64,000 nt of DNA from Moheibacter sp035515075 (GTDB lineage Bacteria > Bacteroidota > Bacteroidia > Flavobacteriales > Weeksellaceae): positions 82,180-146,179 of the forward strand of contig DATJBZ010000029.1 in assembly GCA_035515075.1 (NCBI GenBank), written 5' to 3'. The first letter of the stretch is position 1. Each line of letters opens with the position of its first letter. Below are positions 46,688-54,436 of this stretch, piece by piece. The notes beneath the pieces are model-generated. The model saw nothing but the letters and a program-made list of their open reading frames with translations, searched no databases and was not told the DNA's origin. The position numbers and the translations under genes were made by a program.

Positions 46688-47728
46688 ATGACTGGAACTT
46701 ATAACAACGTTTTGGAACTGATAGGAGATACTCCTTTGGTTCGATTAAACAAATTAGGCCAAGAAATTCCAGGTGAGGTTTACGCTAAGTTAGAAAGTTA
46801 CAACCCGGGACATTCAACCAAAGACCGAATTGCTTTGCACATCATCGAAGAAGCTGAGAAGCAAGGCATCCTAAAACCAGGAGCTACAATTGTAGAAACC
46901 ACTTCTGGAAACACAGGATTCAGTGTGGCCATGGTGAGTATAGTCAAAGGTTACAAGTGTATTTTAGCGGTATCGGATAAGACCAAAGGTGAGAAAATTG
47001 CTTATTTGAAAGCATTGGGCGCCAAAGTTTTTATCTGCCCTGCGAATGTACCAGCTGACGATCCAAGATCTTATTATGAAGTAGCCAAAAGAATTGCTGC
47101 AGAAACACCCAATTCGATCTATATCAATCAATATTTTAATTTAAAAAATACTGAAGCGCATTATCTGACTACTGGTCCTGAAATTTGGAAACAAACCCAA
47201 GGAAGAATCACCCATTTGATTGCTTGTTGTGGCACTGGAGGCACACTTTCAGGTTCGGCACGCTATCTAAAAGAGCAAAATCCGAACATCAAAATCATCG
47301 GTGTAGATGCCTATGGGTCAATTTTGAAAAAATACCACGAAACAGGCGAAATCGATAAAAACGAAATTTACCCTTACCGAATTGAAGGATTGGGGAAAAA
47401 TCTCGTACCAGAAGCCACAGACTTTAACATCATCGATCAATTTGTAAAAGTAAGCGACGAAGAAAGCGCTTACCGCACCCGTGAAATTGCACTCAAAGAA
47501 GGCATCATGGGCGGTTATACCAGCGGTGCTGCTGTGCAAGCTTACCAACAATTGAAAGATGAATTCACTGCAGACGATTGCGTTGTTTTGATATTCCCTG
47601 ACCATGGATCGAGATACATCACCAAAGTATTTAGTGATGAATGGATGGCAGAAGAAGGGTTTACCAACAGCCGTTTGAATGGTTTGGAATCCAATGCAAC
47701 AGTGCATTATGTGGAAAAAATGATATGA
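46688..47728 (+). CDS. Cystathionine beta-synthase-like PLP lyase, candidate cysteate synthase
   Basis: 346 residues, fold-type II PLP enzyme of the O-acetylserine sulfhydrylase/cystathionine beta-synthase family without CBS domains. Schiff-base Lys45 in NPGHSTKDRI, the substrate loop TTSGNTG (71-77) and the phosphate loop GTGGT (182-186) are present. The usual GGSVKDR around the lysine is replaced by GHSTKDR, suggesting a non-standard substrate. It lies immediately upstream of an alpha-oxoamine synthase, matching the cysteate synthase (O-phosphoserine + sulfite) and cysteate acyltransferase pair known for sulfonolipids of gliding Bacteroidota. Ordinary cysteine or cystathionine synthesis is the alternative. 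Confidence 0.75.
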   Translation: MTGTYNNVLELIGDTPLVRLNKLGQEIPGEVYAKLESYNPGHSTKDRIALHIIEEAEKQGILKPGATIVETTSGNTGFSVAMVSIVKGYKCILAVSDKTKGEKIAYLKALGAKVFICPANVPADDPRSYYEVAKRIAAETPNSIYINQYFNLKNTEAHYLTTGPEIWKQTQGRITHLIACCGTGGTLSGSARYLKEQNPNIKIIGVDAYGSILKKYHETGEIDKNEIYPYRIEGLGKNLVPEATDFNIIDQFVKVSDEESAYRTREIALKEGIMGGYTSGAAVQAYQQLKDEFTADDCVVLIFPDHGSRYITKVFSDEWMAEEGFTNSRLNGLESNATVHYVEKMI

Positions 47729-47758
47729 AAAATTTAATCGTATAAATTTAAACTTATA

Positions 47759-47796
47759 GCAAAATGCTCCCGATTTTTAATTGTGGAGCATTTTGC
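47759..47796 (+). terminator. 12-bp hairpin between PLP lyase and oxoamine synthase genes
   Basis: GCAAAATGCTCC (47759-47770) and GGAGCATTTTGC (47785-47796), perfect stem, 14-nt loop. It lacks a long T-tract after the stem, so it may end, attenuate or stabilise transcripts between the two genes. Confidence 0.6.
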
Positions 47797-47823
47797 GTAC
47801 TTTAAACCGTATATAATATTATC

Positions 47824-49083
47824 ATGGATATATTTGAAAGAATCAAACAAAACCCAGGTCCTTTGGGACAATTTGCCAGTTATGGTGAAGGGTATTTTAT
47901 TTTCCCCGAATTAGAAGGAGAATTAGGACCACGCATGAAATTCAAAGGAAAAGAAGTGGTTGTATGGAGTTTGAACAATTATTTGGGATTGGCCAACCAT
48001 CCTGAAGTAAGAAAAGCAGATGCAGATGCTGCAGCAAAATATGGTATGGCTTATCCAATGGGCGCTCGCGCAATGACGGGACAAACCAAATACCACGCAC
48101 AATTGGAAAATGAATTGGCTGAATTGGCTGGCAAAGAAGCCGCTTATTTGGTGAATTATGGTTATATGGGGATGGTTTCCGCCATTGATGCTTTGGTTTC
48201 CAAAAACGACGTCATTGTTTATGACATTGAAAGTCATGCTTGTATCGTGGATGGTGTTCGTTTGCATTTAGGCAAAAGATTTACCTACCAACACAATGAC
48301 ATGGACAGTCTTCGCAAAAACTTGGAACGTGCGACACGCATCACGAAAGAAACCGGAGGAGGGATTTTGGTGATCACCGAAGGGGTTTTTGGGATGATGG
48401 CAGAGCAAGGAAAATTGAAAGAAATTTGCGCAATGAAAAGCGAATTCAATTTCCGTTTGTTGGTCGATGATGCGCATGGTTTAGGAACATTAGGAAAAAC
48501 TGGTGCAGGAGCAGGAGAGGAGCAAGGTGTACAAGATCAAATCGATGTGTACTTTGGCACTTTCGCCAAATCCATGGCAGGAATCGGCGGATTTTTCGCT
48601 GGAGACGAAGAAGTCATCCGTTATTTGAAATACAATATGCGTTCGCAAATTTTTGCCAAATCATTGCCAATGCCCATGGTGATCGGTGCTTTGAAACGTT
48701 TGGAACTGATGCGCAACCATCCAGAATTGAAAGATAAATTGTGGGAAAATGTGCACAAAATCCAAGCTGGTTTGAAAGAAAGAAAGTTCAATTTGGGTAA
48801 TTCCAACACACCAGTAACGCCAGTGATTCTTCAAGGAAGTCCGATTGAAGCCACCGTTATGGCCAAGGATTTGAGAGAGACCCACGGAGTTTTTGTTTCG
48901 GTGGTGGTTTATCCTGTGATTCCAAAAGGGACCATCATCTTTAGAATCATCCCAACAGCTGTTCATACCGACAAAGAAATTGATTTCACATTGGAAGCTT
49001 TTTCAGCAGTGAGAGAAAAATTAGATTCAGGCTATTACAAAGCATTGGCAGAAAAAGTTGATTTGGACTACACCGCTTATTGA
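47824..49083 (+). CDS. Alpha-oxoamine synthase, candidate cysteate acyltransferase / serine palmitoyltransferase
   Basis: 419 residues. PLP-dependent alpha-oxoamine synthase family: His138 stacking position (DIESHAC), DDAHGLG (215-221) and Schiff-base Lys249 in GTFAKSMAG. Enzymes of this family condense an amino acid with an acyl thioester and release CO2: serine palmitoyltransferase, 2-amino-3-ketobutyrate CoA ligase, 8-amino-7-oxononanoate synthase, or cysteate acyltransferase that makes the capnine backbone. No biotin genes are near. The upstream PLP lyase supports the cysteate-to-capnine option; sphingolipid synthesis is the main alternative. Cytoplasmic, at the membrane. Confidence 0.8.
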   Translation: MDIFERIKQNPGPLGQFASYGEGYFIFPELEGELGPRMKFKGKEVVVWSLNNYLGLANHPEVRKADADAAAKYGMAYPMGARAMTGQTKYHAQLENELAELAGKEAAYLVNYGYMGMVSAIDALVSKNDVIVYDIESHACIVDGVRLHLGKRFTYQHNDMDSLRKNLERATRITKETGGGILVITEGVFGMMAEQGKLKEICAMKSEFNFRLLVDDAHGLGTLGKTGAGAGEEQGVQDQIDVYFGTFAKSMAGIGGFFAGDEEVIRYLKYNMRSQIFAKSLPMPMVIGALKRLELMRNHPELKDKLWENVHKIQAGLKERKFNLGNSNTPVTPVILQGSPIEATVMAKDLRETHGVFVSVVVYPVIPKGTIIFRIIPTAVHTDKEIDFTLEAFSAVREKLDSGYYKALAEKVDLDYTAY

Positions 49084-49105
49084 TGTCCCATTGATTTATA
49101 AATTC

Positions 49106-49138
49106 AAAATCCTCAACCATGGTGTTGGGGATTTTTTT
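49106..49138 (+). terminator. Terminator of the oxoamine synthase gene
   Basis: AAAATCCTCAAC (49106-49117) pairs with GTTGGGGATTTT (49124-49135), one G-U pair, 6-nt loop, then more T. Confidence 0.85.
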
Positions 49139-49364
49139 ATTAAAAACAACTTCAACCAACCTCATCAAAGCAAACAAAATCAACATATTGCGTCATGTCA
49201 TTTCAACTTTTCATTTCAAGTATAATAGAAGATTTGATCCACTTGAAAGAACGATCGGTTTTGTTCATTTCGAGGTTTTGTTTCAATATTTTTTCTTAAA
49301 CTTGTCATAAGATTCGAAATCCAAAAAGCGCAGTATTTCCTTCATTTGAAAAATAAATAATGTT

Positions 49365-49907
49365 ATGAAAATCAAAAACATGCGGTCATTTACAGTTTTT
49401 CTGATTGCTTTTGTCGCAGGCATGGCATTGATGAAGTTCTTTCAAGAACAACGCAATTCAACCACAGATTCGGAAGAAATACAACAAGAAATTCTTGTGA
49501 CAGAAAAAGTGCTTGAGGGTTGGGAAAACAGTGCAACATTTTCTCCTGCTGAGAATTCAACCCATTCAACAAAAGACATTTCCGATTGGACCGATGAAAA
49601 GTGGGTGATTGCTTATTTGAAAGAACACCAAAAGTTACCCGATTTTTATTTGACCAAATCCAAAGCTCGCCAAAAAGGATGGCAAGCCAACCAAGGAAAT
49701 TTGTGTGAAGTATTGCCTGGGCATGCGATTGGTGGAGATTATTTTAACAACAGAGAAGGTAAATTGCCCAAAAAAGGCGGACGAAAATATTTTGAAGCAG
49801 ACGTCAATTACAATTGTGGCCGCAGAAATACCGACCGAATTGTTTATAGCAACGATGGTTTGATTTATTTGACCAAAGACCATTATAAAACCTTTCAAAA
49901 ACAATAG
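49365..49907 (+). CDS. Barnase-type secreted or anchored ribonuclease
   Basis: 180 residues. A hydrophobic helix (~8-24) acts as signal or anchor, followed by a ~45-residue linker. From residue ~77 the sequence follows barnase closely: YLKEHQKLPDFYLTKSKA, GWQANQGNLCEV, IGGDYFNNREGKLP, FEADVNYNCGRRNTDRIVY and KDHYKTF. The catalytic Glu144, Arg158 and His173 correspond to barnase Glu73, Arg87 and His102. Two cysteines, Cys114 and Cys151, replace barnase Ala43 and Ser80. It should cleave RNA outside the cytoplasm. The inhibitor gene follows 8 nt after the stop. Confidence 0.93.
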   Translation: MKIKNMRSFTVFLIAFVAGMALMKFFQEQRNSTTDSEEIQQEILVTEKVLEGWENSATFSPAENSTHSTKDISDWTDEKWVIAYLKEHQKLPDFYLTKSKARQKGWQANQGNLCEVLPGHAIGGDYFNNREGKLPKKGGRKYFEADVNYNCGRRNTDRIVYSNDGLIYLTKDHYKTFQKQ

Positions 49908-49914
49908 ATAGACC

Positions 49915-50205
49915 ATGGAAAATACAGTGTTCATCGACTTTAGTGTCATTGACAATTACGATGACTTTTATGCACAATTGAAAGAAAAAATGACTTTACC
50001 TTCCTATTTTGGAGACAATTTGGATGCGTTGAATGATAGTTTGAGTGGGGCAGTGGCCTTGCCTTTGCAATTGGAGTTTGTCAACATGCGGTTGATGCAA
50101 CTGGATTATTTTGAAGATTTACTGGCCTTGCTGGAAGAACTTTCAGAGGATTTGGACGGTTTTGAATTCTCTTATTTCTTGGAAATCTATGAAGACGACG
50201 AATAA
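49915..50205 (+). CDS. Barstar-type ribonuclease inhibitor
   Basis: 96 residues, close in size to barstar (90). The interface segment LPSYFGDNLDALNDSL (29-44) matches LPEYYGENLDALWDCL of barstar: Tyr31, Asp37 and Asp41 are the equivalents of barstar Tyr29, Asp35 and Asp39, with Asn40 in place of Trp38. It has no signal peptide, so it should protect the cytoplasm against the ribonuclease encoded 8 nt upstream before export. Co-transcription is very likely. Confidence 0.9.
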   Translation: MENTVFIDFSVIDNYDDFYAQLKEKMTLPSYFGDNLDALNDSLSGAVALPLQLEFVNMRLMQLDYFEDLLALLEELSEDLDGFEFSYFLEIYEDDE

Positions 50206-50224
50206 TCATTTTCAATAGCTTAAA

Positions 50225-50244
50225 AATACCTAAAAGTAGGTATT
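50225..50244 (+). promoter_or_regulatory. Operator-like palindrome overlapping a -33 element
   Basis: AATACCTA (50225-50232) and TAGGTATT (50237-50244), perfect 8-bp arms with a 4-nt spacer. The last two bases of the right arm are the first two of the TTG -33 element of the downstream promoter. Such a position suits a repressor or a class II activator. Confidence 0.5.
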
Positions 50245-50273
50245 GCACTAGTTCTTGGGCAACAGTACATTTA
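50243..50273 (+). promoter_or_regulatory. Probable promoter of the unknown 202-residue gene
   Basis: TTG 50243-50245, 20-nt spacer, TACATTTA 50266-50273 (seven of eight). The leader before ATG 50285 would be only ~5 nt, or ~14 nt to ATG 50294. Confidence 0.4.
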
Positions 50274-50284
50274 CAAAAATTTAA

Positions 50285-50893
50285 ATGATTGTCATGCCCC
50301 CAGAAAAAGACAAAAGATTACACAACAAAAGAGACGAGCTGCAATTGCGCATTCGGCTGGGCGAGTTTATCAATGCATACATTTTACCTTTTGCCGCAAT
50401 TTTGGAGGAATTGATCCAATTAAAAATCAATTTTGAAGTGGTTGAAAGCAGGTGCATTCCCCTAGAATTTCATGAACATTTAGCTGAACCACTTCAAAAA
50501 GAACCACTATCGGTGCATGTGGCCAACTTACCTTTCAATTCAGCAGATCCGAAGATTGATTCATTGATGGAGCAATTTCCCAGTGTACTTTCTTTGCGTT
50601 ATCAACCTGATTTACCCGTATTTGATATCGATCCGTCGAATGATGATTTTGCGCTAAAACAATTGATTCAAAAGATGCGTTTGAATGATACTGAAGTCTT
50701 TTTATGCTATTTGAACACGCCTTTTGTTATCAAAACAAATTTAACCGAATTGGTCGAACGAGCCAATGACGAAATTTTCAATACTTGGCAAGGTGACGCT
50801 GTCATTTTTTCGAACAACTTCAATTGGTTGATTGCTTATTCTTTGGAAGAAGAATGGCGTTACTCTACTCTTTTACATCAACAATCTCTCTAA
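50285..50893 (+). CDS. Unrecognised 202-residue cytoplasmic protein
   Basis: 202 residues; the second ATG (50294) is an equally good start. I do not recognise a family. There is no signal peptide or membrane helix; the middle is acidic, with an ordered-looking C-terminal segment WQGDAVIFSNNFNWLIAYSLEEEWRYS, which resembles in flavour (not by proven homology) small immunity-type proteins with a terminal beta-hairpin. It begins after the barstar gene behind a palindrome-overlapped promoter and precedes two exported unknown proteins. Confidence 0.6.
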   Translation: MIVMPPEKDKRLHNKRDELQLRIRLGEFINAYILPFAAILEELIQLKINFEVVESRCIPLEFHEHLAEPLQKEPLSVHVANLPFNSADPKIDSLMEQFPSVLSLRYQPDLPVFDIDPSNDDFALKQLIQKMRLNDTEVFLCYLNTPFVIKTNLTELVERANDEIFNTWQGDAVIFSNNFNWLIAYSLEEEWRYSTLLHQQSL

Positions 50894-50904
50894 AACTTTC
50901 TACC

Positions 50905-52500
50905 ATGAAAACTTTTTTCAACATTATCTTTTTGTCTTTCAGCATTTTGTCCATTCATGCGCAAAACAATTCAATGGATTATCCTGATATGGCCAATCCT
51001 AAAATCATAAAAATTCAAGCACTTTTGAATGATGAGTTCGTAGATTATGAAGAACTGAACCAAGCTTATGATGCGATTTTAAAAGGAAACAGCATGGCAG
51101 ACAAAATCCATCTTTTTGTCTTTGACTTGAGTCATCCCAAAGGACCTATGCTTGATTATACTTTTCAATACCATGAGGAAATCGCTGAAATTTTACAAAG
51201 CATGGATGAACTTCCAGAATCTGATTTCAAAACATTTGCAGCGGCTTTGGTGTACAATCGAGCAGCACAGTTGACGTATGAAGAACCGGAAGAAAAAAAG
51301 AATCTTTTGAACCAATCCTTTCACAGTCTTTTGCGCCTTGCAGAGAAAGGAGATGAAAGAAGTGTTATCCCGCTGGCTTGGGCTTCGAGCGAATTGTACA
51401 GTTTGGATTTCAAAGACGAACATTTGTCCGAGGAATTGATTTTTGCCTTGTACAATAGCTACATCACAATGGATGTAGATACCAATAAATTGATTCATTA
51501 TTTGGTAGATGGCTTGCATTATGAAAATAATTATGGCATTCCGTTGTCCAAAGAAGCCGAAAAAGAAAAAGCGCTGTACAAAGAAATCTCATTGAAAATC
51601 ATCAAAAACTACCTGACTCAATTCCCTGAAGCCACTTTTTATTTGTTAGCTGAACTCTACAACCAATCTTTATTGAGAAGAGGTTTTGATCAATATTCTG
51701 TTCGTTATCAACCTGAATTGGGCAAAGTGCTGAATGAATTGGTCGAGAGCATGAAAAATGAAACAGCTTCGGATTACCAATCGATGAAAAGATTTGATTT
51801 TCTGTTTCGGTTTTTCCTTGATGAGCAAGCCCAATTGCGTATAGAAGATTTTGTCAAAATGTTTGACAACAAAGAAATGGCTTATGATTATTTCATCGGC
51901 TTTCTGAATGAAATGGCCAACAATGACTACAAAGCATTGGATTTTTTGACAATCAAACCCAAATGGGCAGTTTATTTCAAACAGGAAATCCAATCCAACT
52001 GGGACGAAACATTTCCTTTGGTCGTGCGCTTTTCAGAAGAAGCGCCTTTGCTTTACACCAAGACAGAAATAGCAGTTGCTACCATTCAAAAAACCATGAA
52101 AATCACAGATGAACTCGTCAATTTGATGGTGAACAAATCAGTGGATTCGGGCGTTGCATTGTATATCTTATACAATTATAAAGTCTTCATGGAAGAATTA
52201 ATGGGGGAGGAAGCTTACAGAAACCACAGCCAGTTGAAATGGGAATTGGCCAAGATATTGTTGGATTTTGAATTGAGTTTTTTGGTAATGAACAAAAACC
52301 ACAGTCCTTTTATTTTGGGCATGAGTAATCATTTTGACCATTGGACGGCCTCTGAAATTGCGACTTATCAAGATGATATTGAAGCATACATTTATCAATA
52401 TATTGTGTACTATGATAAATTTGTAAAAGACCCTTCGATAGAAAGCGAATTGGTGATGAGTCAATGGGAAGAAATTTCTAACAAATTCGGATTACTATAA
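50905..52500 (+). CDS. Unrecognised exported protein, 531 residues
   Basis: 531 residues from ATG 50905; the longer frame starts inside the previous gene. The N-terminus is a signal peptide (MKTFFNIIFLSFSILSIHAQ). The mature part looks almost entirely alpha-helical, with repeated leucine/acidic helices and repeat-like pairs suggesting a TPR- or HEAT-type solenoid, though I do not identify the repeat. Located in the periplasm or beyond. It lies 12 nt after the previous gene and 21 nt before the next, so the three form one operon. Confidence 0.65.
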   Translation: MKTFFNIIFLSFSILSIHAQNNSMDYPDMANPKIIKIQALLNDEFVDYEELNQAYDAILKGNSMADKIHLFVFDLSHPKGPMLDYTFQYHEEIAEILQSMDELPESDFKTFAAALVYNRAAQLTYEEPEEKKNLLNQSFHSLLRLAEKGDERSVIPLAWASSELYSLDFKDEHLSEELIFALYNSYITMDVDTNKLIHYLVDGLHYENNYGIPLSKEAEKEKALYKEISLKIIKNYLTQFPEATFYLLAELYNQSLLRRGFDQYSVRYQPELGKVLNELVESMKNETASDYQSMKRFDFLFRFFLDEQAQLRIEDFVKMFDNKEMAYDYFIGFLNEMANNDYKALDFLTIKPKWAVYFKQEIQSNWDETFPLVVRFSEEAPLLYTKTEIAVATIQKTMKITDELVNLMVNKSVDSGVALYILYNYKVFMEELMGEEAYRNHSQLKWELAKILLDFELSFLVMNKNHSPFILGMSNHFDHWTASEIATYQDDIEAYIYQYIVYYDKFVKDPSIESELVMSQWEEISNKFGLL

Positions 52501-52521
52501 AAACATCTTAGATTTTCTCCA

Positions 52522-52995
52522 ATGAAAAAAGTGCGTTTTTTGGTCATATTTATATTTCTTTCGCTAGTCAAATGTGCTATAGGGCAGACTTCAGCCATGC
52601 GAATGGAAGGAAAAGTTCATTTCAATTTCAGTCATGAAAGTTTAACTTTGGGCGTTGAAAGAATCGTCAATGGAGACGAGTATGGCGTAAGTGGTTCATT
52701 GAAATTGGCCGTTTATTTCTCAAAACAACCTTACAGTGGCACAGGAACCATTGATGGCATCAAAGTTTTTGAAGCACCAACCTATGAAGTTGAAGCGGGC
52801 TATTATCGGGGAGGTGTTGAGTTAACCAGAGAATGGTTGAGAAAACCCGCCGATGGAACCTATTATGTGACAGTGTTGCTTTTAGAATACGACCAAAGGG
52901 ACGAAAGATATTACATCGTTTCCTCGAAAAACTTTTCTGAAAAAGCCAGCATCAGTTACAACGCATTCTTTAGTGGCTATTGGGATGTCGATTAA
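52522..52995 (+). CDS. Unrecognised exported protein, 157 residues
   Basis: 157 residues. Signal peptide to about Gln22 (VRFLVIFIFLSLVKCAIGQ). The mature part is rich in beta strands: LTLGVERIVNGDEYGVSGSL, KLAVYFSKQPYSGTGTIDG, and TYYVTVLLLEYDQRDERYYIVSSK, the look of a small immunoglobulin-like or jelly-roll domain. I recognise no family. It ends the three-gene unit after the barnase/barstar pair. Confidence 0.6.
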   Translation: MKKVRFLVIFIFLSLVKCAIGQTSAMRMEGKVHFNFSHESLTLGVERIVNGDEYGVSGSLKLAVYFSKQPYSGTGTIDGIKVFEAPTYEVEAGYYRGGVELTREWLRKPADGTYYVTVLLLEYDQRDERYYIVSSKNFSEKASISYNAFFSGYWDVD

Positions 52996-52997
52996 AA

Positions 52998-53014
52998 TTG
53001 AGATTAAATCTCAA
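52998..53014. repeat. 17-nt palindrome after the exported protein gene
   Basis: TTGAGATT-A-AATCTCAA, perfect 8-nt arms, starting 3 nt after the stop codon. As RNA it would be a 6-bp stem with a 5-nt loop and no T-tract; a weak terminator or a protein site. Confidence 0.3.
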
Positions 53015-53201
53015 CCCAATTGGTAGGTATTCTAATTGGAATTGACTCAATTTTTAAGAAAAGTCAAAATCTATCACAAATTTGAAATAAAAGAGTAGTT
53101 CTCAAAACTCTATTTAACATAATATATATTATAGGACTTTTATATATATTTGATTGTATGAAACATATTCGATTAACTATAGATGATTAACTTTTAGACT
53201 A

Positions 53202-54416
53202 TTAATGGTACAATAAATACTTCGCTCTGATTTTCTTGAATTGCGCCAAATCATTTTGCCAAGTTCCTTTGATGTTTTCTTGAGTCATTCCTTGGTCGAT
53301 TTGTTTGCGCAATTCATCCGTTCCTGCCAAAATGTCGATCCAATATTTCCCAGATTGCTTGATCCAAAACGGATCTTTTCCAGTATAGTTTTGATGTGCG
53401 TTGATCAACCAATTCAAATTGATTTCAGACAAAAAAGCTTCCTTACTCAAATCTTCACCGTAACAAACTTCTCCTTTGAATCTCGGGTTGCTTGCAGCTG
53501 CATTCGATTGAGGTGTGAATTGATATGGCATATTCTTCAAATAAGGTGAACCATAGATTTGGAAAGGTTTGTCTGTTCCTCTTCCTTCGCTCCCATTGAA
53601 TGCTTCAAAAAAGCAAGTACTTGGATACAAGTTGATTGACTGATCATTGGGCAAATTTGGTGAAGGCAAAATCGGCAAAGAATACCGCATGGAATGGTCA
53701 TAATTCTTCAACGAGATCACAGTCAAATCACATTGTACTTGGTTGGCCAACCATTTTTCACCATTGATCATTTGTGCATATTCGCCAATCGTCATGCCGT
53801 AAACCACCGGAACGGGATGCATCCCAACAAAGGATTTGAATTTCGGATCCAAAACAGGACCATCAATATAATGTCCATTGGGATTCGGACGGTCCAATAC
53901 AATCACTTTTTTTCCGTTTTCTGCAGCCGCTTCCATCACATAGTGCAAAGTAGAAATGTAGGTGTAAAATCGAGCGCCAACATCCTGAATGTCAAATAAA
54001 ATTACATCCAAATCAGCATACTGTTCTTGGCTCGGTTTTTTATTCTTTCCATACAAAGAAACAATGGGCAAACCAGTTTTGGTGTCTTTTCCAGATTTCA
54101 CTGTTGCGCCCGCATCGGCATCACCACGGAAACCATGCTCTGGAGAAAATATTTTTTTGACCTCGATTTTATTTTCAAGCAAAAAATCTACAATGCTTTT
54201 GTAAGTTGTATTCGTCCTTGTTTCATTGGTTGGTTGGAACGCCACGACTCCCGTTTGATTGGTCACCACACCCACTCTACTGTTTTTCAACAAAGGCAAA
54301 TACATTTCCGCTTGTTGCGCGCCTGTAATGATTTCATTTTCAGAAAGATGTTGTGCATGCGAGAAATTTGAAAGAAATAAAGCAATTAGCGTATATTTGA
54401 AAAGTTTTTGAAACAT
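53202..54416 (-). CDS. NamZ-type exo-beta-N-acetylmuramidase (DUF1343)
   Basis: 404 residues with a signal peptide to ~Ala21 (LIALFLSNFSHAQ). The DUF1343 pattern is clear: RVGVVTNQTG near the start, IFSPEHGFRGDADAGATV, DVILFDIQDVGARFYTYIST, VLDRPNPNG and PSPNLPNDQS. The family was established as exo-acting N-acetylmuramidases (NamZ) of peptidoglycan recycling. It should act in the periplasm. Its ATG lies only 20 nt from the divergently oriented FtsX-like permease start. Confidence 0.9.
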   Translation of the reverse strand: MFQKLFKYTLIALFLSNFSHAQHLSENEIITGAQQAEMYLPLLKNSRVGVVTNQTGVVAFQPTNETRTNTTYKSIVDFLLENKIEVKKIFSPEHGFRGDADAGATVKSGKDTKTGLPIVSLYGKNKKPSQEQYADLDVILFDIQDVGARFYTYISTLHYVMEAAAENGKKVIVLDRPNPNGHYIDGPVLDPKFKSFVGMHPVPVVYGMTIGEYAQMINGEKWLANQVQCDLTVISLKNYDHSMRYSLPILPSPNLPNDQSINLYPSTCFFEAFNGSEGRGTDKPFQIYGSPYLKNMPYQFTPQSNAAASNPRFKGEVCYGEDLSKEAFLSEINLNWLINAHQNYTGKDPFWIKQSGKYWIDILAGTDELRKQIDQGMTQENIKGTWQNDLAQFKKIRAKYLLYH

Positions 54417-54436
54417 AAATTAAAAATTAGTACGAT

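Noticed and set aside
53101..53160. AT-rich tract with TATATTTG at 53145-53152 on the plus strand
   Set aside because: The box matches TAnnTTTG but no -33 element is at the right distance and no plus-strand gene follows; the next gene is convergent.
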